Of a stretch of DNA of 34,775 nt, positions 24,769-33,675 are shown in pieces; the stretch's first letter is position 1; each line of letters begins with the position of its first letter. Origin of the DNA: Candidatus Poseidoniaceae archaeon (lineage in GTDB: Archaea > Thermoplasmatota > Poseidoniia > Poseidoniales > Poseidoniaceae). Location of the stretch: NCBI GenBank assembly GCA_024958795.1, contig JANXHP010000009.1, positions 1-34,775 on the forward strand, given 5' to 3'. The notes under the pieces were generated by a model. The model saw only the letters and a list, made by a program, of their open reading frames with translations, made no database searches and was not told the origin of the DNA. A program made the position numbers and the translations under genes.

Positions 24769-25563
24769 ATGTCAACAAACAGTGACTTAGTTAGCGCTGT
24801 TGATGATTTGATGGAAAGCCCTGGGGGGCAATTACTCAAACGATTAAGGGATTTATTACGATTAAAACTCAAAAGTCTTGGATTCGTTTTCATCCTAGGA
24901 ATTATTGTTGGGTTTCCGATGACAAGGGAACTGATATCATGGTTAATTGAGCCTAGCAAATTGCCCGATGGTGTAGAAATAATTGTCATTTCACCAGTTG
25001 AATTTATTATGCTACAGTTACGAATTGCTATGAGCATTGGTGCATTTTTTGTAATGGCAACATTGATTTATTTTGGAATCATTGAAGGACTAAAATCTCC
25101 TGAATTAAAACAGAAATTAATTGAAATAAATACTACAATACCAAAACCTGCTCCAACATTTTTCATCACAACCATTGCAATTCTCAGTCTATCAATATCG
25201 GGTTTGCTTTACTCTTGGAATTGGTTAACTCCAATGCTTCTTGATTATCTGACAAACGATGCACATAGTGCAGGATTGTCCACAGAATGGAGATTATCTG
25301 GATATGTTGGATTCATCACTAATTTGGCCATTGCATCAATTATTGGTTTTCAGGCACCTGTTGCCACATTGCTAGTTTTGAGGTTTGGAGTGGTGGATAG
25401 AAACCAAATCAAACAATACCGACGACAGATTTGGTTTGCATCTTTCATAATGGGTGCATTATTTTCTCCACCCGACCCACTCAGTTTATTCTTGGTCGCT
25501 GTTCCTATTATCCTCTTATTCGAAATTGCACTAATTATTGACACAATTACGCGTAAACAATAA
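24769..25563 (+). CDS. tatC: Sec-independent protein translocase subunit TatC
   Basis: Core membrane receptor of the twin-arginine pathway, which exports folded proteins. 264 residues and six membrane helices (roughly 33-52, 83-108, 123-145, 175-200, 222-234, 238-255). The end ALFSPPDPLSLFLVAVPIILLFEIALII is the typical TatC 'tPpDp...P...LYE' signature. ATG 24769 has GGTGAG before it; a longer form from 24706 would overlap the PAP2 gene without similarity. TatA is not in the window. Closely follows the PAP2 gene and converges with the PHP gene with three bases between the stop codons. Confidence 0.93.
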   Translation: MSTNSDLVSAVDDLMESPGGQLLKRLRDLLRLKLKSLGFVFILGIIVGFPMTRELISWLIEPSKLPDGVEIIVISPVEFIMLQLRIAMSIGAFFVMATLIYFGIIEGLKSPELKQKLIEINTTIPKPAPTFFITTIAILSLSISGLLYSWNWLTPMLLDYLTNDAHSAGLSTEWRLSGYVGFITNLAIASIIGFQAPVATLLVLRFGVVDRNQIKQYRRQIWFASFIMGALFSPPDPLSLFLVAVPIILLFEIALIIDTITRKQ

Positions 25564-25566
25564 TTG

Positions 25567-26454
25567 TCAAATTATCTGCTTAGGTAAGGACGAACTTGGC
25601 ACAGGCATATGCCCAGGACGTGCTTGGTAACTCGGTCCATGATAATCTGAACCGCAGGTTACTTTCAAGCCAAGTTTTTGAGCACCCTTCCACAATTCTA
25701 TACGATACTTATCTGGATGAGAACGATGGAATGCCTCTACCGCATCTACTCCAGCATTTTTGATATAAGAAAGTAAATTATTTGTTTCAATTCCATAATA
25801 GATTGGATGTGCTAATGAACAGATTCCGCCTGCTGCATGAACGGCATTTACTGCTTCAATTATTGATGGCTTTCTCTTTTCAACATGAGCGGGACAGCCA
25901 TCACCCAACCATTCATCAAACACTTGTTGTACAGAATCAGCATAGCCTTTTTCAATCATTTCTTTAGCTAAATGAGGTCTTCCAATCGCACCACTAGACC
26001 TCGCCATTACATCTTCAAAGGTAATCTCCATTCCCAATTCATTTATCTTCTCAACCATGCGCTTCATTCTTCCAATTCTACCTTCAGCAAATGGTTCTAA
26101 CCAGTCGCTAAAAACATCAATTGTAGCAGAATCAGTATTTGGTTGATGATGTGGAAAGTAAGCAAGCAAATGCCATGATGTGGTCGACCTATCTCTGCCT
26201 TCTTTCTCAAGAATCGTTTTTTCTGCAGGTAATCCAGGAATGCAAGTAATCTCCACACCTGGAATAAATCTCATCCCTCTAAGTTTGGCCTCTTCACTCG
26301 CTTCTTTCCAGCCACTGATGACGTCATGATCGGTTAAGGCCCAAACTTCAACTCCCTCATCTTTGATTCTTTGAGCAAGTTTAGAGACACTTAATTCTCC
26401 ATCAGAATGTGTAGAATGACCATGAAGGTCGTAACGTTCACTCCATTGCAGCAT
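25567..26454 (-). CDS. PHP-domain phosphoesterase (YciV / RNase AM-like)
   Basis: 295 residues. PHP metal ligands appear in order: DLHGHSTHSDG (residues 9-19), LTDHD, GVEITCI, GRPHLAKEM, SLAHP and GSDYHG. The layout matches the YciV group, whose members hydrolyse 3',5'-nucleoside bisphosphates or trim RNA 5' ends. Three metals are expected in the site. The ATG at 26454 is chosen because GGAGG lies seven bases upstream (26462-26466 on the plus strand); a TTG at 26496 would overlap the upstream stop. Third gene of the folD unit. Substrate uncertain between nucleotide and RNA. Confidence 0.88.
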   Translation of the reverse strand: MLQWSERYDLHGHSTHSDGELSVSKLAQRIKDEGVEVWALTDHDVISGWKEASEEAKLRGMRFIPGVEITCIPGLPAEKTILEKEGRDRSTTSWHLLAYFPHHQPNTDSATIDVFSDWLEPFAEGRIGRMKRMVEKINELGMEITFEDVMARSSGAIGRPHLAKEMIEKGYADSVQQVFDEWLGDGCPAHVEKRKPSIIEAVNAVHAAGGICSLAHPIYYGIETNNLLSYIKNAGVDAVEAFHRSHPDKYRIELWKGAQKLGLKVTCGSDYHGPSYQARPGHMPVPSSSLPKQII

Positions 26455-26492
26455 AATCAATCCTCCAATCAACCACATTTCAAGTTGTGTTT

Positions 26493-27419
26493 TCAAAACA
26501 AACCATCTAAGTCTGGTAACTCAGGAGTAGGGCTAATTATTTCAGAAACTGCAGGGGGTAATTTTTCTTTTGGTTGTGAATCAATTTCTGGCAATTCAGG
26601 AAGCGTTGTAAGAAGATTTTCTAAATCTGAAGTTACTTTATTTTCAATACTTTCATCTTCTTCAAGCAAATCATCCAAAGGTGGAAGGCTAGAAAGAAGT
26701 TCATCTAAATCAGGTAGCGGCACCTGAGAAAGTTCTTCACTGGCAAATACTCGATCTTCTTCTAGACCAGGAATGTCGGGCGTTACTATTTCTTCTGGGT
26801 CTTCATGTGGGAGAGCTACTCGCTCAACAGTTACTCTCAAAGGCTCTGCTTCAACAACTTGTGCTGGCTCGATTGCATGCTCAATTGGTTGTTGAGTTGA
26901 TAGTTGAACTGGTGCCTCTATTACTTGTTGAACTGGTGCTGCTACTATTGCATGTTCATTATCTGCAACTCCTAATGCGCCCATTGCTTGTTGGATATTT
27001 TGCTGGTTGGAATCTTCCGATTGTCCAAGTATTGAATGAATTATTGCAGATGTTTGTGGATTAGAACCAACTGTTTCAAATCCAAATTGATCCATGCTGG
27101 TTGATGAAGAACGAACTTTTGTCGGCATCTCCTCAAACGCTTGTAATTGTTGTTCAAATGTTGGCCTAGAATCAAATTCAGGTACTTCTCTTTCTTTACT
27201 AGCCCACCAGGCAACTGCTGCCCAAGTAATTGCTTTCATTAGCAAAACGGTTTCCTCAACCGTCCATCCTGTATTTCCAAATAGATTAAATTTGAAATTA
27301 GTAATTAGAACTGCGACGATTATTGCGATGATTATTCTAGCAATAATCAAAAGTCGAGGCGCTCGGTGGTCCATGCTATCATACGATACGAGGTGGCTGA
27401 ACCTATCAGTGTTGTCCAC
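26493..27419 (-). CDS. membrane-anchored acidic low-complexity protein
   Basis: 308 residues, not recognised. Two hydrophobic helices near the N-terminus (about 22-44 and 57-74) are followed by a long hydrophilic tail. The tail is disordered-looking and repetitive: VPLPDLDELLSSLPPLDDLLEE, LENLLTTLPELPEID and PTPELPDLDGLF share an LPxLDxLL-like motif. The start is GTG 27419, directly abutting the folD stop with no gap; ATG 27374 is an alternative. The end lies inside the 5' part of the long PHP reading frame. The tail could be a short-linear-motif scaffold on the cytoplasmic face; that is inference only. Confidence 0.6.
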   Translation of the reverse strand: MDNTDRFSHLVSYDSMDHRAPRLLIIARIIIAIIVAVLITNFKFNLFGNTGWTVEETVLLMKAITWAAVAWWASKEREVPEFDSRPTFEQQLQAFEEMPTKVRSSSTSMDQFGFETVGSNPQTSAIIHSILGQSEDSNQQNIQQAMGALGVADNEHAIVAAPVQQVIEAPVQLSTQQPIEHAIEPAQVVEAEPLRVTVERVALPHEDPEEIVTPDIPGLEEDRVFASEELSQVPLPDLDELLSSLPPLDDLLEEDESIENKVTSDLENLLTTLPELPEIDSQPKEKLPPAVSEIISPTPELPDLDGLF

Positions 27420-28295
27420 TCAATTGATTTTCATCTCTGCTGCGCGTACTGTATTTTCCATCAACATTGCAATGGTCATTGGTCCGACTCCACCTGGAAC
27501 TGGTGATAGCCAAGATGCTGTGTTAGCAACGCTAGAATCAACATCTCCTGCTAATCTCCATCCACGTTCACGGCTTGAATCATCTACTCGATTTATCCCT
27601 ACATCAACAACAATAGCCCCAGGTTTGACCCAATCTGCAGTCACCATCTCAGCCCTACCAACAGCAGCGATTAGAATATCAGCCTTTGAACAGACTGCTC
27701 TACCATCGGCTGTTCTTGAATGTGCAACTGTTACTGTACAATCAATACCTTTTGCCCCGAGTAACAAAGCCATCGGATTTCCAACAATTCGCGAACGACC
27801 AAGAACTACAGCGCTTTTTCCTGAAGTCTCAACGCCTGCCCATTGTAGCATACGCATTACTCCACTAGGTGTACAAGGTAGCATTCCATCCATTCTTCCT
27901 TGAACTAAACGGCCAAGGTTTTCAGGATGAAAACCATCAACATCTTTACTTGGAGAAATTAAATCAGTTAATCCTTCTTCATCCATATGTTTTGGAAGTG
28001 GTGATTGAACTAATATCCCATGTAGTGAGTCATCTGCATTTAATTTGTTGATAATATCTCTAACTTCATCTTCACTACTATCGCTTGGCAATTCAATATG
28101 AGTTGATTTAATTCCTAATCTCTCACAGGCTTTGACTTTTGATCCAACATATACATGCGATGCTGGGTCGTCTCCTACAATTACTACTGCAAGATGAGGA
28201 TTAATCCCCACCTGTTTTAGATTTGAAATGCGAGCATGGAGTTCTTCCTCAACGCTCGCCGCGCAAGCCCTACCATCTAGGCGCTGTGCTACCAT
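27420..28295 (-). CDS. folD: methylenetetrahydrofolate dehydrogenase/cyclohydrolase
   Basis: Interconverts methylene-, methenyl- and formyl-tetrahydrofolate, feeding purine and formyl-group synthesis. 291 residues, normal length. Motifs: VVIVGDDPASHVYVGSKVKACERLGI (catalytic Lys), GILVQSPLPKHMDE, SPSKDVDGFHPENLG, CTPSGVMRML, the nucleotide-binding VLGRSRIVGNPMALLL and the C-terminal PVPGGVGPMTIAMLMENT. ATG 28295 fits the family start (MVAQRLDGRACA); a TTG at 28337 adds 14 residues. The tRNA-Thr gene lies 90 bases upstream on the same strand, so read-through from its promoter is possible. Heads the folD-membrane-PHP unit. Confidence 0.95.
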   Translation of the reverse strand: MVAQRLDGRACAASVEEELHARISNLKQVGINPHLAVVIVGDDPASHVYVGSKVKACERLGIKSTHIELPSDSSEDEVRDIINKLNADDSLHGILVQSPLPKHMDEEGLTDLISPSKDVDGFHPENLGRLVQGRMDGMLPCTPSGVMRMLQWAGVETSGKSAVVLGRSRIVGNPMALLLGAKGIDCTVTVAHSRTADGRAVCSKADILIAAVGRAEMVTADWVKPGAIVVDVGINRVDDSSRERGWRLAGDVDSSVANTASWLSPVPGGVGPMTIAMLMENTVRAAEMKIN

Positions 28296-28385
28296 GAGGG
28301 GGCCTGTCGCTACACCTTCTTTGAGGATTCGCCACAAAACACTATGTTTTTCAACGAACTATCAAAAATAACTCAGTTAATAGGA

Positions 28386-28457
28386 GCCAACGGAGAGACT
28401 CGAACTCCCGACCGTCGGATTACAAATCCGAAGCACTACCAGCTATGCTACGTTGGC
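28386..28457 (-). tRNA. tRNA-Thr (anticodon TGT)
   Basis: 72 bases on the minus strand. The acceptor stem GCCAACG/CGTTGGC pairs perfectly over seven bases. The D arm is GCAT/GTGC with an AGCTGGTA loop. The anticodon stem TCGGA/TCCGA encloses TTTGTAA (anticodon TGT), and the T arm GGGAG/CTCTC encloses TTCGAGT. No intron is visible and CCA is not encoded. A TATA-like ACTTTATTC (28488-28496) lies about 35 bases upstream. Confidence 0.95.
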
Positions 28458-28487
28458 GACAAGGTGGGCGAGTTGCCTCCCCTTCTT

Positions 28488-28496
28488 GAATAAAGT
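28488..28496 (-). promoter_or_regulatory. TATA-like box for tRNA-Thr
   Basis: Minus-strand ACTTTATTC is centred about 35 bases from the tRNA 5' end, which would leave a leader of about ten bases to be removed by RNase P. No other TATA match was seen in the region before the tRNA. Confidence 0.4.
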
Positions 28497-28619
28497 GGTT
28501 GAACAAATTGCTGAATGCATAGACAATTAGCAAAAATATTGGATAGTATTGTCATTTACAATAATATTTACAATTATTTAGAGGGGCAACTCAAAGAGGA
28601 AGTCTGCAATGGGCGGGGC

Positions 28620-29903
28620 ATGGACGACGAAGCAGGCGTAGGATTGCTGAACCCATATGCCCAAACCAAAGTCGGTAACGACACTATTTTTGGCTGGTGG
28701 GCTCGTTTTCAAGAAGCGGTTGCGTCTGGTGCTGATGCAGTAAACGGAACTATTGGTGCATTGCTAGAAGATGATGGTTCATTAGCAATAAATCAGGTTG
28801 TTGACGCTGCAATTCGCCAAGCACCACCAGTTGAGATTGCTGCTTATGCACCACTCAAGGGGTTGCCTGCATTTCTTGACCTCGCAGTTACACTTGCTTT
28901 AGGAGAAAATCGTACTAAACTTGAGCAGTTAGGAATCACAACTACTGCAACGGCCACCCCTGGTGGTTCTGGTGCACTCTATCTCGCAGCAGCAAATTTT
29001 GCTAATAGAGGTGATAAAGTTCTGCTAAGAGATAGACATTGGGGGCCATACAAAGGATTTCTCAACGGTTGCGGATTAACCTATGCAACATATCCACTAT
29101 TACCATCTAAAGATTCTAGTATTCCATATGTTGATATTGCAGGTTTTAATTCTGAGTTAGAAAAGTTATGTCAAAGTCAAGATAAAGTAATGACTTGGCT
29201 AAACGATCCGGCTCACAATCCTACTGGATTGTCAATGACTGCTGAAGGTAGAATGGCTCTATTAGATGCAATAATGGAAAGTGCATCTCGTAATGAAAAT
29301 GTTGGCCATACTCTTCTCTTAGATGCTGCATATCATTTGTATGCGGATGAGCCACATGGCTGGGCAGAAACTATTGCTGAAGCTTTGGATAACGGAATGC
29401 CATGGCCTGAGAATTTATTGATAACAATTTCAGTTTCTCTTTCAAAATCGCATACTGTTTATGGTTTGAGAACGGGGGCTCTAGTTAGTTTGCATCCAGA
29501 CTCTGCTGTAACTGAAAGAATTGGTACAGTCATGGGAGTTACTGGGCGACAAACGTGGTCGGCAGCACCGCGAATTGCTCAATATACAGTTAGTACAATG
29601 CATGCAGATGAACAATCTGGTGCTGCATGGGCTGGCGAGAGAGATAGGTTGAGAGATTTGCTAGTAACTAGAAGAAATGCGCTAAATGAATCCTGTTCTA
29701 AACTCGGAGTTCCTCTCAATCCTACTATGGATGGATTCTTTGCATGGATTGAGAGTGATGACCCAACTGCACTTGCGGAAGCCTGTGCAGAACAGGACGT
29801 ATACCTAGTTCCACTTACTGGAGGAGTACGCATTGGCCTATGTGCAGTTCCTTTGTCACAAATTCCACGAGTTGCTGAAGCATTAGCAAATGCGCTTGCA
29901 TAG
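28620..29903 (+). CDS. class I aminotransferase (aspartate/aromatic type)
   Basis: PLP aminotransferase of fold type I, 427 residues. Motifs: substrate/PLP contacts ATATPGGSGALYLA and WLNDPAHNPTGLSM, DAAYHLYADEPH (Asp binding the pyridine N), the PLP lysine in SVSLSKSHTVYGLRTGAL, and GVRIGLC with the carboxylate Arg near the end. This resembles aspartate/tyrosine/aromatic aminotransferases (AspC type), but substrate preference cannot be told. ATG 28620 is chosen because the homologous region NPYAQTKVGNDTIFGWW starts soon after and GGCGGGG precedes it; ATG 28515 would add a 35-residue non-homologous stretch. The small membrane gene follows 12 bases later. Confidence 0.88.
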   Translation: MDDEAGVGLLNPYAQTKVGNDTIFGWWARFQEAVASGADAVNGTIGALLEDDGSLAINQVVDAAIRQAPPVEIAAYAPLKGLPAFLDLAVTLALGENRTKLEQLGITTTATATPGGSGALYLAAANFANRGDKVLLRDRHWGPYKGFLNGCGLTYATYPLLPSKDSSIPYVDIAGFNSELEKLCQSQDKVMTWLNDPAHNPTGLSMTAEGRMALLDAIMESASRNENVGHTLLLDAAYHLYADEPHGWAETIAEALDNGMPWPENLLITISVSLSKSHTVYGLRTGALVSLHPDSAVTERIGTVMGVTGRQTWSAAPRIAQYTVSTMHADEQSGAAWAGERDRLRDLLVTRRNALNESCSKLGVPLNPTMDGFFAWIESDDPTALAEACAEQDVYLVPLTGGVRIGLCAVPLSQIPRVAEALANALA

Positions 29904-29915
29904 AGAGTTGATATT

Positions 29916-30293
29916 ATGCGTAATCCACGTGAAAACTTTATTCTTGCCGGTGTGATATGCATTGTCTTTGGAGCATTCTTTTCTGTTGCAGGAATATTCA
30001 CTCTTGCAGGAACTGTTGGAATCAGTGGAATTGTATTATTTATTATCGGAATGGGCATCAAAAGCGACCTAGGTATGTCAAAGAAAGAAATTAGGGAATG
30101 GCTTCCCACAAGTGAAGGGATGCCTGAAGCTGGACGCGTCATGTACCGTGTTGATACTACAATAGATGAACCAATAACAACTTCAATTCTTTGTGGTGCT
30201 TGCGCTCATATCGAAGTTGTCAAAGGAACAAGGCCACAAACATACACTTGTGTCTCATGTGACAAATTCCTTTGGCTTGATGAAGAAGAATGA
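29916..30293 (+). CDS. two-helix membrane protein with C-terminal zinc ribbon
   Basis: 125 residues, not recognised as a named family. Two hydrophobic helices (about 9-30 and 33-48) are followed by a linker (GMSKKEIREWLPTSEGMPE) and a soluble C-terminal module with ILCGACAHIEV...YTCVSCDKFLWLDEEE. Its two CxxC pairs about 20 residues apart could hold zinc, like rubredoxin-type or zinc-ribbon folds. The start follows the aminotransferase stop by 12 bases with an AGAG-type ribosome site, so the two are probably one transcript. Could be a small regulatory or chaperone-like membrane protein; no function known. Confidence 0.7.
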   Translation: MRNPRENFILAGVICIVFGAFFSVAGIFTLAGTVGISGIVLFIIGMGIKSDLGMSKKEIREWLPTSEGMPEAGRVMYRVDTTIDEPITTSILCGACAHIEVVKGTRPQTYTCVSCDKFLWLDEEE

Positions 30294-30339
30294 TTTGAAG
30301 TATCACGATAATTCTGTAAACATCTTCAACTGATACAAT

Positions 30340-31875
30340 ATGCACTTTGACAACCGGTTAATTGAAGGCACGGATTCAACTCCAAAAGTCATGCAAGGAC
30401 ATGCGCTACTCAATCCTGAGCGTCGCATGCTTGGTATAATCCAAGGAGATGCTGCCAAGAAGTGGAGTCTTGATGAAGTATTACAAGCATGTAATTGGCA
30501 TGACCAAGCGATTGCCGTTACAGCAGGACATGGACTTACCAACAAAGGATTAGCCCAAACAAAAGAGACGTCTTCTGCAGTTATTAGATTGGCTAGTGAA
30601 GGCGATAATGCACTGACAAATGGATTATTGGAAGCAAGATTATGGAATTGGATTTGTTCTACTGATGAAGCAACAATGCAGAATTTACAACAGTCATTTG
30701 AACGACATGAGGCTGGCCCAGGTGTTGGATTATTGAAGAGATTGGGTGTTGGTCTTGAGGCTGGTATATTCACTGCTTCAAACCCTAATGCAGTTAGTGA
30801 TGCAATCGCCAAAAGGAGTGCATTCATTGCAAGTCTACCCGCTGCTGAACAATCGCTTGATTCTGAATTACTAGATCATTTCAAAGGGCGCAAAAATCTG
30901 ATTGAAAGTGTAATCTCAACAACAAGAATGTGGAATGTTACTACTGCAGGAAATGCAGTCAAGGCTGAGCAGTTACAAGAAAATGAGATGGTTAGTGAGA
31001 TTACTGCTGAATTATTGCAAAATGATAGTTGGCGTGATGCTGAATATCGTTCCTTTGATGTAACATTGGAGTCATCCACTCCATTGAGTGGTCGAAGTCA
31101 TCCGATGCAAGCACTTATTGAGAGAATACGTAGTACATTTTTAGAAATGGGTTTCTCAGAAATTGTTGATGATTATGTTCAGACTGCAGGTTGGAATATG
31201 GATGCACTATTCATTCCACAAGACCACCCAGCAAGAGAGATGCAAGACACATTTTATTTGGATAATCCAGCATCAATGGAAATACCTCAAGATATTCTTG
31301 ATGCTTGGCAAGCAATACACCTCAATGGAGGTGACACAGGTTCAACCGGTTGGGGTGGAAGTTACTCCAATGAAGTTAGCAAGCGTGGCTTGTTAAGAAC
31401 GCATACCACTGTCAATACCGTTCAGTATCTTGCTCGAAATCCAAACAAAGCTTGTCGCGTTTTTGCTGTAGACAGAGTATTTCGCAAGGAAGCAATAGAC
31501 CGAACACACCTACCTGAATTCCACCAAATTGAAGGCATCATTATGGAAGAAGGTGCCAATCTGCAAATGTTGGTAACCACTCTCAAAACATTCTATGCTA
31601 AGATGGGCTGTCCCGAAGTTAGAGTTCGCCCTGCATATTTCCCATATACAGAACCAAGTCTTGAGGTTGAAGTCAAATGGAAAGGTAAGTGGCTGGAATT
31701 GGGTGGAGCAGGTATTTTCCGCCCAGAAGTAACTGAACCACTGGGAATCACATCACCGGTATTAGCATGGGGTATGGGACTGGAAAGGTTAGCGATGTTG
31801 GTATTAGGGCTAGATGATATTCGTCAATTATACATCTCTGATTTAGAATGGCTAAGAAATCAACCGATTCTATGA
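30340..31875 (+). CDS. pheS: phenylalanyl-tRNA synthetase alpha chain
   Basis: Catalytic subunit of the heterotetrameric Phe-tRNA ligase, 511 residues, the archaeal/eukaryal size. The N-terminal ~200 residues carry winged-helix-like tRNA-binding regions (MLGIIQGDAAKKWSLDEVLQ). The class II core shows SGRSHPMQALIERIRSTFLEMGF, HPAREMQDTFYL, motif 2 CRVFAVDRVFRKEAIDRTHLPEFHQIEG and motif 3 SPVLAWGMGLERLAMLVLGLDDIR. The ATG at 30340 is 47 bases after the zinc-ribbon stop. The beta subunit gene pheT is not in the window; it would have to be elsewhere, which is common in archaea. Confidence 0.95.
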   Translation: MHFDNRLIEGTDSTPKVMQGHALLNPERRMLGIIQGDAAKKWSLDEVLQACNWHDQAIAVTAGHGLTNKGLAQTKETSSAVIRLASEGDNALTNGLLEARLWNWICSTDEATMQNLQQSFERHEAGPGVGLLKRLGVGLEAGIFTASNPNAVSDAIAKRSAFIASLPAAEQSLDSELLDHFKGRKNLIESVISTTRMWNVTTAGNAVKAEQLQENEMVSEITAELLQNDSWRDAEYRSFDVTLESSTPLSGRSHPMQALIERIRSTFLEMGFSEIVDDYVQTAGWNMDALFIPQDHPAREMQDTFYLDNPASMEIPQDILDAWQAIHLNGGDTGSTGWGGSYSNEVSKRGLLRTHTTVNTVQYLARNPNKACRVFAVDRVFRKEAIDRTHLPEFHQIEGIIMEEGANLQMLVTTLKTFYAKMGCPEVRVRPAYFPYTEPSLEVEVKWKGKWLELGGAGIFRPEVTEPLGITSPVLAWGMGLERLAMLVLGLDDIRQLYISDLEWLRNQPIL

Positions 31876-31901
31876 GCCGCTATTGAGGAATAGGCAAGGA
31901 A

Positions 31902-31910
31902 CTTTATACC
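31902..31910 (+). promoter_or_regulatory. TATA-like box for a leaderless transcript
   Basis: CTTTATACC is centred 25 bases before ATG 31931, so transcription would begin at the start codon. This is the clearest leaderless promoter in the window, and it separates the following two genes from pheS. Confidence 0.55.
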
Positions 31911-31930
31911 AACACCTACATAGCAATATT

Positions 31931-32458
31931 ATGGAAATTGCTACTGCAACATTGGCCACTGCGGTTCAAGCCGTTAAGTTGGTAGTTTCCGCTTATGACG
32001 GATACGAAAAGGGACGCTTCATGAAGACTGATGAAGCCGTACGAGCAGAAATACAACGTCGCTGTCAAATGCTTATTCGACATTCTGAGAAACTTGAACG
32101 GGATGCTCATGAAAAAGGACACCGTGACATTCGTCTATCTCTTGGTAGAATCATTGACTCTCTTCAGAGTTATCGTGGAGATGCACAATTCGCATTGTCA
32201 GGAACTAATTTATCCGGCCACTCTGGTATTGGAAAACTAAAATCAAAAGCAGTTCGCAAACTAGTTGATCATGATAGCGCTAGTCTCAATTCACTAGTAG
32301 AAGCGACTCGAATGGGCAATGCTTTAGCAGAGACGGCAAGTCAATCAAGCGAAGAAGAATTACGAGCAATGGTTGCAGAATGGCATCAAAAAATCAATCG
32401 AGCGAGAAATCATTTCTTGGAAAGGAATATGTTTATCGACGGACTAACAAAAAGGTGA
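31931..32458 (+). CDS. helical soluble protein, unknown function
   Basis: 175 residues, mostly helical, not recognised. The chain starts MEIATATLATAVQAVKLVVSAYDGYEKGRF and is rich in charged helices (RRCQMLIRHSEKLERDAHEKGHRDIRLSLGRIIDSL; LVEATRMGNALAETASQSSEEELRAMVAEWHQKINRARN). The ATG at 31931 is 25 bases from a TATA-like box; the longer frame from 31883 lies before the promoter. The stop is six bases before the next ATG, whose ribosome site overlaps it, so the two genes form a short operon and are probably made together. Confidence 0.7.
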   Translation: MEIATATLATAVQAVKLVVSAYDGYEKGRFMKTDEAVRAEIQRRCQMLIRHSEKLERDAHEKGHRDIRLSLGRIIDSLQSYRGDAQFALSGTNLSGHSGIGKLKSKAVRKLVDHDSASLNSLVEATRMGNALAETASQSSEEELRAMVAEWHQKINRARNHFLERNMFIDGLTKR

Positions 32459-32463
32459 AAATA

Positions 32464-33675
32464 ATGCATTTTAGATGGAGAGATAACCCCGCAGTACTTG
32501 CAACATATATGCTTGACAAAGCCGTGCCTGAAAAGGCAGAAGTTGTTTTGAAGCCTAACGAAATATGTGTTGTACTTGAGAATGGAAAAGTAGTTGGTTC
32601 AGTTTCCCAGCAGCATCTTGAGGTAAATCCACAAGTTGGCTTAATTGGCAAGTTATTTGGCAAAAAAAATCCACACCGTGCGTTCTTGTTTTGTTTCTCA
32701 GGACCTCATGAGGTTATGATCCAAGTTCAAGGGCAATCATCTGAGGGTGAAGAAATCAATTGTATGGTTGTTCTAAAACTTGAGATTAGTCGTGAGTCAG
32801 CTCCTCGACTTCTTAAGTTTCCAGCGAGTGGAACCAATACCATACGCACAAAAGATATTGCTTCAAAATTTTCTAACCCTGTGCAATCCGCATCAATGGA
32901 GTTTTTGAAGACGGTTAGTAAGGATGAAATGAAGTCAACAGTCAACAATGACGACCTGATTTTCCATATCAAGTCACAACTTCGAACTACATTTGAGGAA
33001 CATGGGTTAATGTTCATTGGAGCCTATGTTGTCTGGAGTGCATCCGTTGCAGAACAGCGACTAAAGCGTGAACAAGAACTTGAACGCATTACTGTAGAAA
33101 GGGACCATGTCAGTGAGCGTCAGGAACTGGAACTTAATCACTTGATTAGAACTGAACAACGTCGACATGAACTTCAAGCACGCATGGCACTGGTCGGAGT
33201 CCAAGCTCAAGAGAAAGCAAATATGAATAATGAACTTGAACGAATCCGGAACTCTGGAACAATCAATTTCGAAACTTGGAGTCAGGCTAATCGAGTTCAA
33301 GTGGCTCAAAACCAATCCAGACGCGAGCAAGCGATTCAAGATGCACAAGCAGGAGTTGAAGTCGCTAAACTTAATGCAGATATGAAGCGAGAAGAAGTTG
33401 CGGTTGACCTTGAGGCAAACGAACATAAAACCAAACAGGCTATGGAAATGTTTGAACAAGTTCAAGCACGAAAGAAAGAGCGTATGCAATTGAAATCAGA
33501 ACAAGAGCAACAACGACTTGATAACCATACAAAGGGCTCTGAAAAAACTATTGAAGTATTGGAAAATATTGCATCAACTGCAACTGATCCATTGGTTCAA
33601 ATGGAAGCACTAAAGCAACTTGCAGAATTAAGAAAGGCAGATGTTGCTGGGCAAAAGGACGCTTACAAAGACTAA
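32464..33675 (+). CDS. possible SPFH/band-7-like protein with long coiled coil
   Basis: 403 residues. The N-terminal ~200 residues look like a band-7/SPFH-type beta domain (AEVVLKPNEICVVLENGKVVGSVSQQHLEV...GPHEVMIQVQGQSSEGEEINCMVVLKLEI, then FIGAYVVWSASV). Then comes an about 150-residue coiled coil with many Glu/Arg/Gln (EQRLKREQELERITVERDHVSERQ onward). No membrane helix is obvious. SPFH proteins form membrane-associated rings that organise proteins or lipids. ATG 32464 has AGGTGA seven bases upstream; an earlier in-frame start at 32380 overlaps the preceding gene. The family call is by eye and moderate. It overlaps the downstream minus-strand gene by three to four bases at the stops. Confidence 0.55.
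   Translation: MHFRWRDNPAVLATYMLDKAVPEKAEVVLKPNEICVVLENGKVVGSVSQQHLEVNPQVGLIGKLFGKKNPHRAFLFCFSGPHEVMIQVQGQSSEGEEINCMVVLKLEISRESAPRLLKFPASGTNTIRTKDIASKFSNPVQSASMEFLKTVSKDEMKSTVNNDDLIFHIKSQLRTTFEEHGLMFIGAYVVWSASVAEQRLKREQELERITVERDHVSERQELELNHLIRTEQRRHELQARMALVGVQAQEKANMNNELERIRNSGTINFETWSQANRVQVAQNQSRREQAIQDAQAGVEVAKLNADMKREEVAVDLEANEHKTKQAMEMFEQVQARKKERMQLKSEQEQQRLDNHTKGSEKTIEVLENIASTATDPLVQMEALKQLAELRKADVAGQKDAYKD

Noticed and set aside
32380-32463. Longer N-terminus for the SPFH-like gene from ATG 32380
   Set aside because: It overlaps the previous gene by about 80 bases in another frame, while ATG 32464 has a clear AGGTGA ribosome site.
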